The notes beneath the pieces are model-generated. The model saw only the letters and a list, made by a program, of their open reading frames with translations, searched no databases and was not told the DNA's origin. Made by a program: the position numbers and the translations under genes. Shown here in pieces: positions 36,782 through 46,309 of a stretch of 64,000 nucleotides of DNA (positions are counted from its first letter, which is position 1; the number at the start of each line of letters is the position of its first letter). The DNA is from Haloferula helveola. Lineage in GTDB: Bacteria; Verrucomicrobiota; Verrucomicrobiia; Verrucomicrobiales; Akkermansiaceae. Location of the stretch: positions 3,472,001 through 3,536,000 of the forward strand of contig NZ_AP024702.1 in NCBI RefSeq assembly GCF_037076345.1, read 5' to 3'.

Positions 36782-38356
36782 ATGAACACCAAACGACTCG
36801 AACTGAATCCCTCCCGCAAGCTCCGCCCCGTCCGCTACGCCGGCGCGTTGCTCGCATTGACCGGATTCGCCGCGGCCTCCAGCCACAGCGATGCACCTCT
36901 GATCAAGCAAGACCCCCAAGCCAATCTCACCGACGTCTATGCCTTCATCGGCACGAAGTACGACGAACCCAGCACCGAAGTTCTGAATGTGATCGTGAGT
37001 GTCCGCCCGTTTTCCGATCCGGGAGACGGACTGATCTACGACCGCTTCGCCGACGATGCGCGCTACAGCATCCATATCACCGATCCGGTGACCGGTGAGG
37101 AAACGATGCGCTACGACTTCGAGTTCTCCTCGGTCACCGACGGCATCAAGAATCCGGATACGATCCTGTCGTACGGGCTCGGCACCGCCGCCGGGCCGAT
37201 CGGCATGATCGGTGATGCCCAGCAGAACTACACGCAGACCTACTCGGTGATCGAAGAGAAGCCGTCGGAAGCGCGGGCGCGCCGGCGCGGATTCTTTGGG
37301 TTCTTTTCGTTCTTCGGTCAGCGTGGCGGCCGGGTCCAGATGAACTTGCTGGGCGACGATCTCCCGGTTGCGCCGCCCAACGTCGGTCCGCGCACGACTC
37401 CGGCCTACAACGGTGAGGACGGGCTGGCGGTTTCCGGCGCGACATCCGAGATGGAGCTGGATTCGTTGACCGCCCAGGCGGTGAGCGAGCTTTCCAACGG
37501 AGTGGTCGCGTGGGCCGGTCCCCGGGAGGACGGATTCTTCGCCGACACGCCGGGAATCTTCGACCTGCTCGATCCACGGATCATCGACAACGACGGTGAT
37601 GGTATGGACGGACTCGGTCAGGACGGCGGCGGTGTTGACGGATTCAAGGGCTTCAACGTGCTCAGCTACGGGATCCAGATTCCGCTCAGCGAACTCGAGC
37701 CGGCCGCCTTCGCGAACCCTTTCCTCGGTGCCCAAACCGGGGTCGGTGTCTACGCTTCCGTGAGCAGGAAAAGGGTCACGCTCATCAGCGACGACGGAGC
37801 ACCTCGCTCCAGCGGACCGTGGGTCCAGGTCAACCGCCTTGCCAATCCGTTGTTCAACGAGGTTCTCGTGCCGCTCCGCGACAAGGACAACTACAACCGC
37901 ACCGAGCCGGAGAACGACGATGACTATCGTACTTACGCCGAGAACTCGGAGCTCGCGTTCCTGATCAACTTCGTGCTGTTCGAGGATCCGACCGGGCAGG
38001 CCCCGCTGGTGACCTCGGGTCGGGCGGATCTCGCCGCGGTTTACATTCCCGATGTCATTCGGGTGGACACGACGACCGGACCGGTTCTGTTGCCCGGCCA
38101 GGACGGGTTCAATCGCCTGAGCGTGCTCGGTGGCGATGCCGGCGGCTGGCCGAACGGCCGTCGTCCCGGGGACGATGTGGTCGACATCGCGCTGTCGGCG
38201 GTGGCAAGCGGTCCCGACTACACCGACGAGAACATCGTCGTCGGCGACAACGTGCCGAAGAACGACCAGCTCTACAACCAGGTCTTCCCCTATCTCGGGA
38301 CACCCCATGCGGGTCCGACCGTGAGTCAGCGGCAGACCCCGATGCCCGAGAACTGA
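36782..38356 (+). CDS. DUF4331 domain-containing secreted protein
   Basis: A 524-residue protein with an N-terminal leader ending near 'GFAAAS' and the DUF4331 start 'SSHSDAPLIKQDPQANLTDVYAF', followed by 'YSIHITDPVTGEE' and 'NPLFNEVLVPLRDKDNYN'. The family is extracellular and of unknown function; 'SSHREAP' at the mature N-terminus is its hallmark, here SSHSDAP. It begins a run of three same-strand secreted proteins (spacing about 40 and 66 nt), which suggests a shared function. Confidence 0.92.
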   Translation: MNTKRLELNPSRKLRPVRYAGALLALTGFAAASSHSDAPLIKQDPQANLTDVYAFIGTKYDEPSTEVLNVIVSVRPFSDPGDGLIYDRFADDARYSIHITDPVTGEETMRYDFEFSSVTDGIKNPDTILSYGLGTAAGPIGMIGDAQQNYTQTYSVIEEKPSEARARRRGFFGFFSFFGQRGGRVQMNLLGDDLPVAPPNVGPRTTPAYNGEDGLAVSGATSEMELDSLTAQAVSELSNGVVAWAGPREDGFFADTPGIFDLLDPRIIDNDGDGMDGLGQDGGGVDGFKGFNVLSYGIQIPLSELEPAAFANPFLGAQTGVGVYASVSRKRVTLISDDGAPRSSGPWVQVNRLANPLFNEVLVPLRDKDNYNRTEPENDDDYRTYAENSELAFLINFVLFEDPTGQAPLVTSGRADLAAVYIPDVIRVDTTTGPVLLPGQDGFNRLSVLGGDAGGWPNGRRPGDDVVDIALSAVASGPDYTDENIVVGDNVPKNDQLYNQVFPYLGTPHAGPTVSQRQTPMPEN

Positions 38357-38396
38357 TCCTGCTCCGTCGCTGCACACCCCGAGCTGTAAGCATACG

Positions 38397-39638
38397 ATGA
38401 ACAGAGTGCTTTTGTTGGCATTGGTAGTTGCCGCGGTTTTCGCGTCGGGCCATGCGCTCGGCGCGGAAACCGCATCCGAACCCGTGGCTCGCGGCGACCG
38501 TCTGATGCAACAGGCCCGCGACCGAGTGGGACACGACTTCGCGGAGGCCGAGAAGGCCTACCGGGAGGCGCTTGAGTCCGATGCGGATGATCCGCAGGCC
38601 CGCTTGGGGATGGCTTGGGTCAGAAACTCACAGCACCGCTTCGCCGATGGAGAGAAGTGGGCGAAACGGGCGCTGGAAGTCGATCCGAACCTGCAACAGG
38701 CCCATGCCTTGATCGGGGATGGAGCGGTCGAACTGGGCGACTACGAAAAGGCCTTCGATCACTATCAGAAGGCGCTCGATCTCCGCACCGACCTCGGAAC
38801 TCTCGGGCGTGCTGCGCAGCTGCTGTGGCTGACGGGCAAGCCCGAGCGGGGCCGCGAACTGATGGAGCGCGCGGCGGCCATGGGTGGTCCCTATCCGGAG
38901 AATGCGGCATGGTGCCTTGCCGAACTCGCTAACATGCAGCGCCTCGCCGGTGACATCGCGGCCGCCGAGAGGTCGGCCGAGCATGGGATGCGACTGGCAC
39001 CGAAAAACCCGCGCGTGCTTGTTGCGATGGGGGCGGTGCGTGCGAACCAGAAGCGTTACGCCGAGGCGATCGAGTGCTACGAACGTTCGGTCGAAATCGA
39101 GCCGACCCATCCCGCGCTGGCGTCGCTCGTCGATCTTTACACCCTGATCGGGAAACCGGAGCGTGCGCGGGAATGGTCGGGCAAGGTAAGGGCGTTCCAT
39201 GGTGCTCACGATCATTCGCATGGCCATTCCCACTCCCACGGAGCCCACGGGCACGGGAGCCACGAGCTGGCGAAGTTTTTGGCCGACCAAGACCTGCGAA
39301 TCCACGATGCCCTCCATGAGGCGGAACATGCCTACGAGGCGTTTCCGAACGTGAAGTCGGCCGACGCTCTGGCGTGGTGCGCTTTCAAAGCGGGCAAGCT
39401 CGAGTTGGCTCGACGCATGATGACGAAGGCCCTGGAGCGCAAGACTCCGGATCCGGAGTTCCACTATCACGCCGGACGGATCGCGGCAGCTTCCGGACAG
39501 CATGCCGAAGCATCGGATCATCTCGATCGTGCCCTCGAACTGAACCCGAATTTCCATCCGATCCATGCGGAAATCGCACGGGAGGAACTGGACCGGCTCA
39601 AGTCGCTTCCGGCTGCGAAGTCGGGACGAGAGAAATGA
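38397..39638 (+). CDS. Secreted TPR protein with histidine-rich loop
   Basis: A 413-residue protein with a signal peptide (MNRVLLLALVVAAVFASGHA), TPR units over residues 30-265 and 300-410, and between them a loop rich in His, Ser and Gly ('HDHSHGHSHSHGAHGHG', about residues 270-288). Such loops bind Zn, Ni or Cu in metal chaperones. It follows the DUF4331 gene by 40 nt. The DUF4331/His-TPR neighbourhood suggests a metal-linked extracellular pathway, but no substrate is known. Confidence 0.82.
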   Translation: MNRVLLLALVVAAVFASGHALGAETASEPVARGDRLMQQARDRVGHDFAEAEKAYREALESDADDPQARLGMAWVRNSQHRFADGEKWAKRALEVDPNLQQAHALIGDGAVELGDYEKAFDHYQKALDLRTDLGTLGRAAQLLWLTGKPERGRELMERAAAMGGPYPENAAWCLAELANMQRLAGDIAAAERSAEHGMRLAPKNPRVLVAMGAVRANQKRYAEAIECYERSVEIEPTHPALASLVDLYTLIGKPERAREWSGKVRAFHGAHDHSHGHSHSHGAHGHGSHELAKFLADQDLRIHDALHEAEHAYEAFPNVKSADALAWCAFKAGKLELARRMMTKALERKTPDPEFHYHAGRIAAASGQHAEASDHLDRALELNPNFHPIHAEIAREELDRLKSLPAAKSGREK

Positions 39639-39704
39639 TTTCCCGGTAGCTTTGAATAAGCGGGCGGCGGCGAACGACTCACTCGGAGTTCGTTGAACCG
39701 CCCC

Positions 39705-41153
39705 ATGAAGTCATTTGTCGTCCTCCTTGCCGGCTGCGTCTGCGCAGCATCACCGGGCTACGCTGCTCGGACCTTGGAACAGCACGAGATCCGGATGGAT
39801 CGGGAGTTGTTGATCACCGCGCCGGAAGTCGTCGATTCCGAGATGGCATTCTATCCGGGGCCTTGGTCGTTCGGTCACCTGATGGAAGAGGCCTTCGGCA
39901 AAAGCGAAGCGCCGACGGTCGTGCTGAGGTGGCTTGAGGAATGGGCGAGCGGCCGGCCGGCGGCTGCGGAGGATCCTGCGTTGGTGACGGCACGTCCCGG
40001 AGTCACGAGCAAGATCATCGAGTCTTGGAAGCGAGCCGATGGCTATCAGGTTGGGCCATTGGCATGGAGTCCGAGACTTGAGAATGCGCCGTTCCGTTTG
40101 CTCGCGATCGTGAACCGGATGGATCTCGGTCGAGTTCCGGTGGAGGAGGCCGTGCGTCCGGCGTTCGGACCGTGGGGTGGGGGGAGCGACAGCGATGTCG
40201 AGAGTCTGATGGGAGAGGGGCGGTTGGTCTTTTGTACCGTGGATGCCCAAGGCCGGCCGCTGGAGGGAGGATTGACCGTGATTTTCGAATACGGCCTGCA
40301 AGGGACGACCGATCAGCACCGGATCGATTGGGCTCTCGCTTGGCACCAACTGGGTGAGATGGGTGATCTGGATGCAACCTATCGGGCCAGCCTTGCGAAG
40401 GTCACGCGCCTGTTCACCGACCGGGTCGATGCCGATGCGAACCACGCTCTCGGCAACGGGGATCGCCCCCGTTCACCTGTCGAGCGGATCCCGAGGAAGG
40501 AAACGACCCAACTCATGCGGGTGCGGACCAATGATGGGGCTTTGGGCAAGATCTGGGAGTTTCGAGAGTGGCATCCGGACGAGGAGGGCTTCCTGAAGCC
40601 AGCGGTGCTCGCAGGGTCGCCGGGTGAGGAATTCTTCGAGCGCGGAAGCAAACCGAACCGGATGCTGACCCGTTGGCTGAAACGTGAGGTTTCGGAGATC
40701 CGCACGAACCCGGACCCGGAGTTGCGGGAGCTTCCCGATGCCTTCGAACTGCCCCATTCCTTTTCCGCGAATGGCGAGTCGTGGAAGACCGCGACGCTGG
40801 TCGCTGTCGTGCCGGACAACGACGCCGAGGCTCACTGGGACGGATGGGGCCTCAGCGACTCCGAGGTCAGGCGAACGCTTTCGATGCAGACCTGCTGCGG
40901 TTGTCATTGCGGGGATACCGGCAGCGTTTTCTTCCATGTGGCTCCGCGGAAGGAGGGCGAGCCGGCGGACCTGTCGCCATTCCTCCGCACGGATGGCAGC
41001 CGTCTCCGAATCCGCGACCCTGCCACCGGCCGCGGTTTCGTATCGACCGCAATGGAGGATCGGGTCGAGATGTTCCGTTCGTTCCTTTCCCCGGACCTGA
41101 GGTCCTCCGAGATTCGCGAGATGCAGGTCAGCCGGCGTCTGCGGGTGCACTGA
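39705..41153 (+). CDS. Secreted protein with conserved Cys/His motif
   Basis: A 482-residue protein with a signal peptide (MKSFVVLLAGCVCAASPGYA). The middle 'FRLLAIVNRMDLGRV' and the late 'SMQTCCGCHCGDTGSVFFHVAPR' (about residues 393-415) look like conserved motifs; similar 'CxGCH..(E/D)T..F.H' segments occur in myxobacterial secreted proteins in my memory. It is not a c-type cytochrome: the CGCH lacks the exact CxxCH context and the partner Met. Third gene of the DUF4331 run. Function unknown. Confidence 0.72.
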   Translation: MKSFVVLLAGCVCAASPGYAARTLEQHEIRMDRELLITAPEVVDSEMAFYPGPWSFGHLMEEAFGKSEAPTVVLRWLEEWASGRPAAAEDPALVTARPGVTSKIIESWKRADGYQVGPLAWSPRLENAPFRLLAIVNRMDLGRVPVEEAVRPAFGPWGGGSDSDVESLMGEGRLVFCTVDAQGRPLEGGLTVIFEYGLQGTTDQHRIDWALAWHQLGEMGDLDATYRASLAKVTRLFTDRVDADANHALGNGDRPRSPVERIPRKETTQLMRVRTNDGALGKIWEFREWHPDEEGFLKPAVLAGSPGEEFFERGSKPNRMLTRWLKREVSEIRTNPDPELRELPDAFELPHSFSANGESWKTATLVAVVPDNDAEAHWDGWGLSDSEVRRTLSMQTCCGCHCGDTGSVFFHVAPRKEGEPADLSPFLRTDGSRLRIRDPATGRGFVSTAMEDRVEMFRSFLSPDLRSSEIREMQVSRRLRVH

Positions 41154-42065
41154 GATGAGGTTGCTCCCGGGTCTGCCGGTTTCGTGCCGCTTCCGGAGCG
41201 CCGCTTCGGGAATTGATATATTTGAGATATAGTATTGACGGAAGATATATCTTCAGCAAGTATCCGCGCACTTCGAATCCACCTTCAATGAACTCCTTCA
41301 CCAACGCACACAGCTTGCAATCGCTCCGGGCGCTTTATCCCGGCGGCGGCCTTGTGTGCCGTGCCGCCTTTGCGGGGCTGGAGCGCAAGCCGGGTTCCGC
41401 AGCGGAGCCTGGAGCTTCGATTCAGGACCCGAGTGGCGCGATGGAGGATGATCAGGGCAGTGGTTCGCCCTAGAAATACCGTATTTTCAAGGATTTCTTC
41501 GAACCCTGCCTCCTTCCGGAAGCGGGGTTTTTTGTGTCTCCACGTTTCTTCGATTCTCAATCCAAACGAACTTTTCACGAATCACGGGATCCGATCCCTG
41601 AACCTGATTTTCAAATAGCCTGCCGAACCGACAGTCGACCGGAACCGTTCCGGTCATCGACGAACGGATCACGGATCATGAAAGCAAGCGCTTCTCGCGC
41701 GTCGCACAGACGCTCCGAAGTTATGCTTTCCGATCCGACGGGAGAGTTATGTCTCATAACAAGAGATATACCATTGCTCTCCCATGCGGGCGCTCCGAAT
41801 GGCTTTCTGGGAGGTGTGCCGACGAAACACCGAAACGTCCGCCGGGAAATCCCGCGGCTACGGCCCTCCCCGGGCGGTAAGGGTGATCATTCCCGAAATT
41901 GGTATGTATCCGTGGGGTGGTCGCCGTTCAACCGGATGGCGGCCGCCCCATAGGACCCGGGTGCGCGGCGCACCGGGAGGTCGGACCGTCCGCGAAAGCA
42001 ACGCAAGAGGCGGCAAGTTCCGCCCCCGGTGCCCTGCGGACCCGGGTCAGAACGGATCCGTCAGA
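41154..42065 (+). other. Gene-poor 0.9 kb with structured segments
   Basis: No convincing coding region. Seen: an AT-rich stretch with the palindrome GAAGATATATCTTC (41241-41254), a terminator-like hairpin (41504-41533), a long-range stem GGGAGAG/CTCTCCC around GTTATGTCTCATAAC (about 41739-41783), and a very GC-rich hairpin near 41957-41990. A 61-codon ORF (41288-41473) lacks a ribosome-binding site and any family resemblance. It could hold a structured RNA or be decayed mobile DNA. Confidence 0.5.
41504..41533 (+). terminator. Terminator-like hairpin
   Basis: CCCTGC pairs with GCGGGG across a short loop, followed by TTTTTT. Any transcript ending here would start in the AT-rich region around 41210-41260. 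Confidence 0.55.
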
Positions 42066-42141
42066 GGGGGAGCATGTTCCATAGGGGCGACGCTGCCTTG
42101 CAAGCAGGGTGTGGCGGGTGCAAGTCCCGTATCCTCCACCA
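42066..42141 (+). tRNA. tRNA-Ala(UGC)-like gene
   Basis: Acceptor GGGGGAG pairs with ATCCTCC, and the third pair is G-U, the alanine identity element (G3-U70). The anticodon loop CTTGCAA gives UGC, with a 4-bp stem plus G-G mismatch. The variable loop is GTGTG, the T stem GCGGG/CCCGT, and the T loop TGCAAGT has G at position 55 instead of U. CCA is encoded. It ends 18 bp from the stop codon of the large secreted protein gene, which lies on the other strand. Confidence 0.75.
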
Positions 42142-42159
42142 ATTTTCCCAAGAAGTGCC

Positions 42160-45100
42160 TCAGCGGACGACGAAGCGCCAGAAGAGGTTGTCGAGCGAGA
42201 GGTCGAAGTCGTATTCAGTCTCGACGTCGCTGTTACCCAGCACGGTGGATCCGACGAGCGTGACTTCCGTCGTCAGGGCCGTGGCGGTTTGCCAGCTTCC
42301 GGGTGCCAGCGTTTCGCTGAACTCGATCTCGACCGTGTATCCGTCCTCCGCCGCGTCGCTGGACGTCGTCACCGTGAGGCTGCCGTCCGGTTGGAGTTGC
42401 GGCGGAGTCGCTTGTCCGAGCGCGAACTCGACGAGATCCGGTATCCCATTGAAGTTCGAGTCACCCAGCGGGTTGACCGGCGCTCCTTGGGATTCCGCCC
42501 ACGACTCGTAGTTCGTGGGAACGAAGGCCATCTCGGCCTGATCCATGATGGGCGAAGTCGTGGCAACCACCGTGTCGTCGATCCGGAACTCGAATTGGAA
42601 CCCGTATCCACTCGGCAGTGCCGAGAGGTCCAGTTGCGCCGGGGTGAGGGTAACGACCCGGATGTAGCCCGCCGTGTGGTCATACTGCTCGGCCACCGGT
42701 TGCCACGCGGTCCACTGGTCGATGGTGCTGTCGCCATCGGTATCGACGCCGGCCCTCGCTTCCACGCCGTCCACCCACGGGCCCGGACTGACAAAGTCGG
42801 TGCTCTGCTGGGTGATGAGATAGAACTGGCCTTCGGCGAAACCCACCGTCGGGTCCGGGTGACCTGACCCGAGCGAGCCGACCAGATCGAACTCCTTGTA
42901 GATCGAGTCGCTGGTGAAGCGCGCCACCTTGATGCCGGCGCCCACTTCGTCGTAGTCGCCGAAGAGGTAGAACCTCGAACCGATCTTGATCGCCGTCCAA
43001 TCGCCGAACGCATCCTGCTCCGGCGTGTGGATCTCGTAGCTGATGTTCGGAACGTTCGGATGGTTGTAGGTGCCGAACGTGCCGGTCGGAGTCGTCCGGT
43101 GGTCGACCGGATAAGGATGCTCGTGCGCGTAGAAACCGGTCAGTCCGTCGCTGCTCGACGTGTGCCCGGCGAGTGGCGAGTCCCACGAATGGGTCGAGGC
43201 GTTGATCGGACTCCAGTCCTCGTAGATCAGGTGGAAGAGGTCGTCGGTGTCACTGCGGATCAGGGCACAATCCGAACCGCTCGCGGATTTCACGAATGCG
43301 GAGCCGAGATCGGTGCCGACGACGCCGTCGTCGAGGTCGCTGTCCTTGAACAGCCGCGGCGTGTGGTCGTTGAAGTAGTCAGAGTAGATGTAAAACTCGC
43401 CGTCCTTGTATTCGGCCGACGTGACCCAGCGGCCGGTGGTCGGTGGGGTGACCGGACCGCGCTCGGTCCAAGTAGTCATGTCGGTGCTGTGCCATGCGTG
43501 GTAGCCGCCGGTGCCACCCAAACCGAGGAAGTAATAGTTGTCGTTGCCCACGGGAACGAGAACCGGCGCGTCGCCCGCGCCAGCGGGGCCGACATTGGCA
43601 ACCCCGGTCCAGTTGTCCCACACGGGAGACTGCGCGAGCGTCAGTGAGGCGGGCCGGCGGCGGATCGGGTAGCTCGCCACGATGCTGGTGAACTGGGACG
43701 AATCGGCGGTCGGGGTTACGAGGCCGTCAACGATCGTGAGATTGCTCGTGGTGTCGGTGCCGGAATTCCATGTGAACTGGTCGTCCAGCGTCCAGCGTGC
43801 CCCGAAGTCCGAGTTGCACTGGGTGACGAGCGTGTTCGAAACCGGATTGGTGGCGCTGTCGCCGTCGAGATCGGTAACGGAGCCGGCTGGCAGGGTCACC
43901 GAGACTGCTCCGGGAGCATTCGCAGTGATGGTGGTGGAAAACCAGCGCCCGCTGCCGGTAGTTCCGGATGCGGTGCCGTTGGTAATCTGGAAGTCGCCAT
44001 CAGCAAGACCGGTAACTTCTTCCGAGAAGGTAAGGAAGACCTCGTAGCTGGTTTCCGCGGTTGCATTCACACCATACAACGTGGCCTCCGGCAGGTCGGG
44101 CGGCGTGTAGGTGACGATCAGGGTGTTCGAGGCGCTGTTGGCGTCCAATCCGGTGTTCGTCACGGTCCCGGCCGGGAGATTGACCTGCACCGCACCCGCT
44201 GCGGTCGGAGTCACTTCGAATGACCACGTGTCGCCGCTGCCGCTCAGGCTGGAGGCGTTCACGCTACCGTTCGTCACGTTGAAGTCCGACTCCTCAAGTC
44301 CGATCACGGACTCCGAGAAGGTCAGGTCGACCGTAAACGGGCCGCTGACCGATCCACTCGCGGTTGCAAGGGTGGCGGTCGGTCCGGGAGGTGCTTCGAC
44401 CACGAGGATCGCGTTGAAATGCACGTTGCCGAAACCGTTGGCGATGTGGCTGAGAGGAACCGACGGTCCGACCGCGGTGAACGACCCGATCGCATGCTGT
44501 CCCCAGCCGGAACCGGCGGCCGCGACGTCCACGTTGCTCGGCGTCGGTTGGCCATCGCCAAAGGTCATGACTCGCGAGCTGTAGGCGGCCCGTTGGTCGT
44601 TGTAGAATACCTGAACCAAGTAGTTCGTTCCCGCGCTAAGCCCGCCGATGGTCTGGAGTCCGTTGGTGATTCCGCTTTCGGAGTCGGCGAACGACTTGAG
44701 AACCGTATCGAAGTCGGTGTCACCGGTACTTGTCGCACCCTCCGAGATGTCGGCGGTCACGCGGGCTCCCGGAGTCGGCTCGAACGCCAGGTCGCTGTAG
44801 TCGACCTCGGCGAAGGTGTAGTTCGAGGTCCCGCTGGCTCCGCCGTTGCTGACGGTCGCGCCGACGCCGGCGCTCAGGGCCGTCACCAGGGGTCCTTCCA
44901 CCAGCTGGCTCTTGCCGGTGGTGTCGGTCGCCGGCCCCCAGGTGATGGAATTCGGATGAGCCTCGAAGGCGATCTCGATTCCGTTGATCGAGTAGCCGTT
45001 GCCGCTGCCCGTTCCGACGATGGCTGCGGATGTCGAGGGGACCATGTCGTTGCGCATCGCGGCGCTGGTGTCGCCACCGCCCGCTCCATCCGCCTTGACG

Positions 45101-46107
45101 CCGTTGATGGAAGCGCCATCGCCTGTGGTTTCGTTTCCGAGATGGACCGCGACAATCCGCAGGTCCGCGATCGTGCGTCCGGCAAGATCCCCTTGCAGAT
45201 CGGAGAGCACGAACGAGTCGAGCGTGATCGAGTCACCGGGCGCGATCAGCGAAGGGTCGCCGGAACTGTCACCGGTTCCGAAAGCTCCTTTGCCGCCGCG
45301 ACGGATGTTGGTGCGCGAACCTGTGGCGACGAAGCTCACGTCGAAACTTCCGGAAAGGCCGCCACGCGACCACGGAACGTCGTTGAGACTGAAGTCGGTG
45401 GTGGGTCCGAAGGTTTTCGGCGAGGCGAAGGTGCCGTTCGACTCGTTCAGACCGAGTCCGTCGACATCACGGCCGCTCAGGTCGAGCAGGGCGCTTGTGA
45501 AAACGTCGGCCGACGGGACTTCACGAAGCTGGTAGGCGCTGATGTGCGCGTTGCCGAACCCCGGGGAGTCGAGGGTGAGGGTCTGCGACGTTCCATCCGC
45601 GATGAAGGTGCCGATCGCATATTGGTCATTCAGATCCACCGTGCTTGGAACGGCTTCGCCATCTCCGACCGGGGTGACCCGCGTGTCGAAGGCCGCGCGG
45701 TCGTCGACGAACCAGACCTGCACTTCGTAGGTTGAGCCGACCGTCAGGTTTCCGCTCCCGATGGATATGCTGACGAGGTTGGTGCCGCCGCCGAAATCCA
45801 CATCCTTGAGAAGATTGAGGTAGGGGTTGTCACCTCCCACCCCTGCCGTCCAGAAGTCATCGGCTGTTCCGTTGCCGCCCGGCAGGATGGTGTCGACTCC
45901 GACAAACGGCACGCTGTTCACCACCGGTGTGGCGGGTGTGTCCAAAGCGCCCTGGGCATTGAAGGCCTCGACGAGGAATCCGTTGGTCGAGACATCGGCC
46001 GAGTTGCCGGGACCGGTCGAGACAGCGGTAGCGGGACCCCACGTGATGGGGGCGGCGGGGAGAAGGCATGCAAGACAGGTCGAGATCCCGAGGATTCCGT
46101 ATTTCAT
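42160..46107 (-). CDS. Large secreted protein with Ig-like repeats and GH43-like propeller
   Basis: A 1315-residue protein with a signal peptide (MKYGILGISTCLACLLPAAP). Two related N-terminal domains (about residues 20-210 and 385-575) share 'ITWGPAT', 'YEVQVWFVDDRAAF/YLVQVFYNDQRAAY' and 'GDGEAVPSTVD/GDGQPTPSNVD'. Two Ig-like domains follow ('LTFSESVIGLEESDF', 'LTFSEEVTGLADGDF'), then a beta-propeller resembling GH43 ('GDAPVLVPVGNDNYYFLGLG', 'YHAWHSTDMTTW'), and a C-terminal 'DSNFNGIPDLVEFALGQ' segment typical of the phylum. Probably binds or cleaves glycans at the surface. tRNA genes flank it on both sides. Confidence 0.85.
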   Translation of the reverse strand: MKYGILGISTCLACLLPAAPITWGPATAVSTGPGNSADVSTNGFLVEAFNAQGALDTPATPVVNSVPFVGVDTILPGGNGTADDFWTAGVGGDNPYLNLLKDVDFGGGTNLVSISIGSGNLTVGSTYEVQVWFVDDRAAFDTRVTPVGDGEAVPSTVDLNDQYAIGTFIADGTSQTLTLDSPGFGNAHISAYQLREVPSADVFTSALLDLSGRDVDGLGLNESNGTFASPKTFGPTTDFSLNDVPWSRGGLSGSFDVSFVATGSRTNIRRGGKGAFGTGDSSGDPSLIAPGDSITLDSFVLSDLQGDLAGRTIADLRIVAVHLGNETTGDGASINGVKADGAGGGDTSAAMRNDMVPSTSAAIVGTGSGNGYSINGIEIAFEAHPNSITWGPATDTTGKSQLVEGPLVTALSAGVGATVSNGGASGTSNYTFAEVDYSDLAFEPTPGARVTADISEGATSTGDTDFDTVLKSFADSESGITNGLQTIGGLSAGTNYLVQVFYNDQRAAYSSRVMTFGDGQPTPSNVDVAAAGSGWGQHAIGSFTAVGPSVPLSHIANGFGNVHFNAILVVEAPPGPTATLATASGSVSGPFTVDLTFSESVIGLEESDFNVTNGSVNASSLSGSGDTWSFEVTPTAAGAVQVNLPAGTVTNTGLDANSASNTLIVTYTPPDLPEATLYGVNATAETSYEVFLTFSEEVTGLADGDFQITNGTASGTTGSGRWFSTTITANAPGAVSVTLPAGSVTDLDGDSATNPVSNTLVTQCNSDFGARWTLDDQFTWNSGTDTTSNLTIVDGLVTPTADSSQFTSIVASYPIRRRPASLTLAQSPVWDNWTGVANVGPAGAGDAPVLVPVGNDNYYFLGLGGTGGYHAWHSTDMTTWTERGPVTPPTTGRWVTSAEYKDGEFYIYSDYFNDHTPRLFKDSDLDDGVVGTDLGSAFVKSASGSDCALIRSDTDDLFHLIYEDWSPINASTHSWDSPLAGHTSSSDGLTGFYAHEHPYPVDHRTTPTGTFGTYNHPNVPNISYEIHTPEQDAFGDWTAIKIGSRFYLFGDYDEVGAGIKVARFTSDSIYKEFDLVGSLGSGHPDPTVGFAEGQFYLITQQSTDFVSPGPWVDGVEARAGVDTDGDSTIDQWTAWQPVAEQYDHTAGYIRVVTLTPAQLDLSALPSGYGFQFEFRIDDTVVATTSPIMDQAEMAFVPTNYESWAESQGAPVNPLGDSNFNGIPDLVEFALGQATPPQLQPDGSLTVTTSSDAAEDGYTVEIEFSETLAPGSWQTATALTTEVTLVGSTVLGNSDVETEYDFDLSLDNLFWRFVVR

Positions 46108-46213
46108 GGGTTTTGGCGGCTTGGGTTGATGGGAGGATCGAAGCCAGAGGGTTAGCCTATCAGCCGCTCTCCGTAGGGATCAAGGCTCCAGTCGGATGTG
46201 GGCGCGGTCGCAC

Positions 46214-46219
46214 TATAGA
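46214..46219 (+). promoter_or_regulatory. Possible -10 box of the tRNA array
   Basis: TATAGA lies 8 nt before the first tRNA, a usual distance. The sequence 17 nt upstream (GTCGGA) is a poor -35, so this is tentative. Confidence 0.35.
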
Positions 46220-46227
46220 TTTTCAAA

Positions 46228-46302
46228 TGCGGGGAGAGTGTTGGTTCTCCAGAGGGTTTCATAAGCCCTTCGACACGGGTTCGATTCCCGTCCCCGCGAC
46301 CA
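46228..46302 (+). tRNA. tRNA-Met(CAU)
   Basis: Anticodon arm AGGGT-TTCATAA-GCCCT, D loop with GG, T loop TTCGATT, acceptor TGCGGGG/CCCCGCG and encoded CCA. Pair 1-72 is U-G. It could be elongator Met or a modified Ile-CAU type. First gene of the array. Confidence 0.88.
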
Positions 46303-46309
46303 TTTTCAG

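Noticed and set aside
39705-41153. c-type cytochrome call from the CGCH segment
   Set aside because: The surrounding CCGCHCG sequence is not a standard single CxxCH site with an axial Met, and the rest of the protein does not resemble a cytochrome.
41213-41473. Short ORF in the gene-poor region
   Set aside because: No ribosome-binding site, odd composition and no recognisable motif; kept only as a note on the region.
42066-42141. tmRNA 3' end
   Set aside because: The G3-U70 pair fits, but a complete anticodon arm and both acceptor halves lie within 76 nt, so it is a tRNA-like gene.
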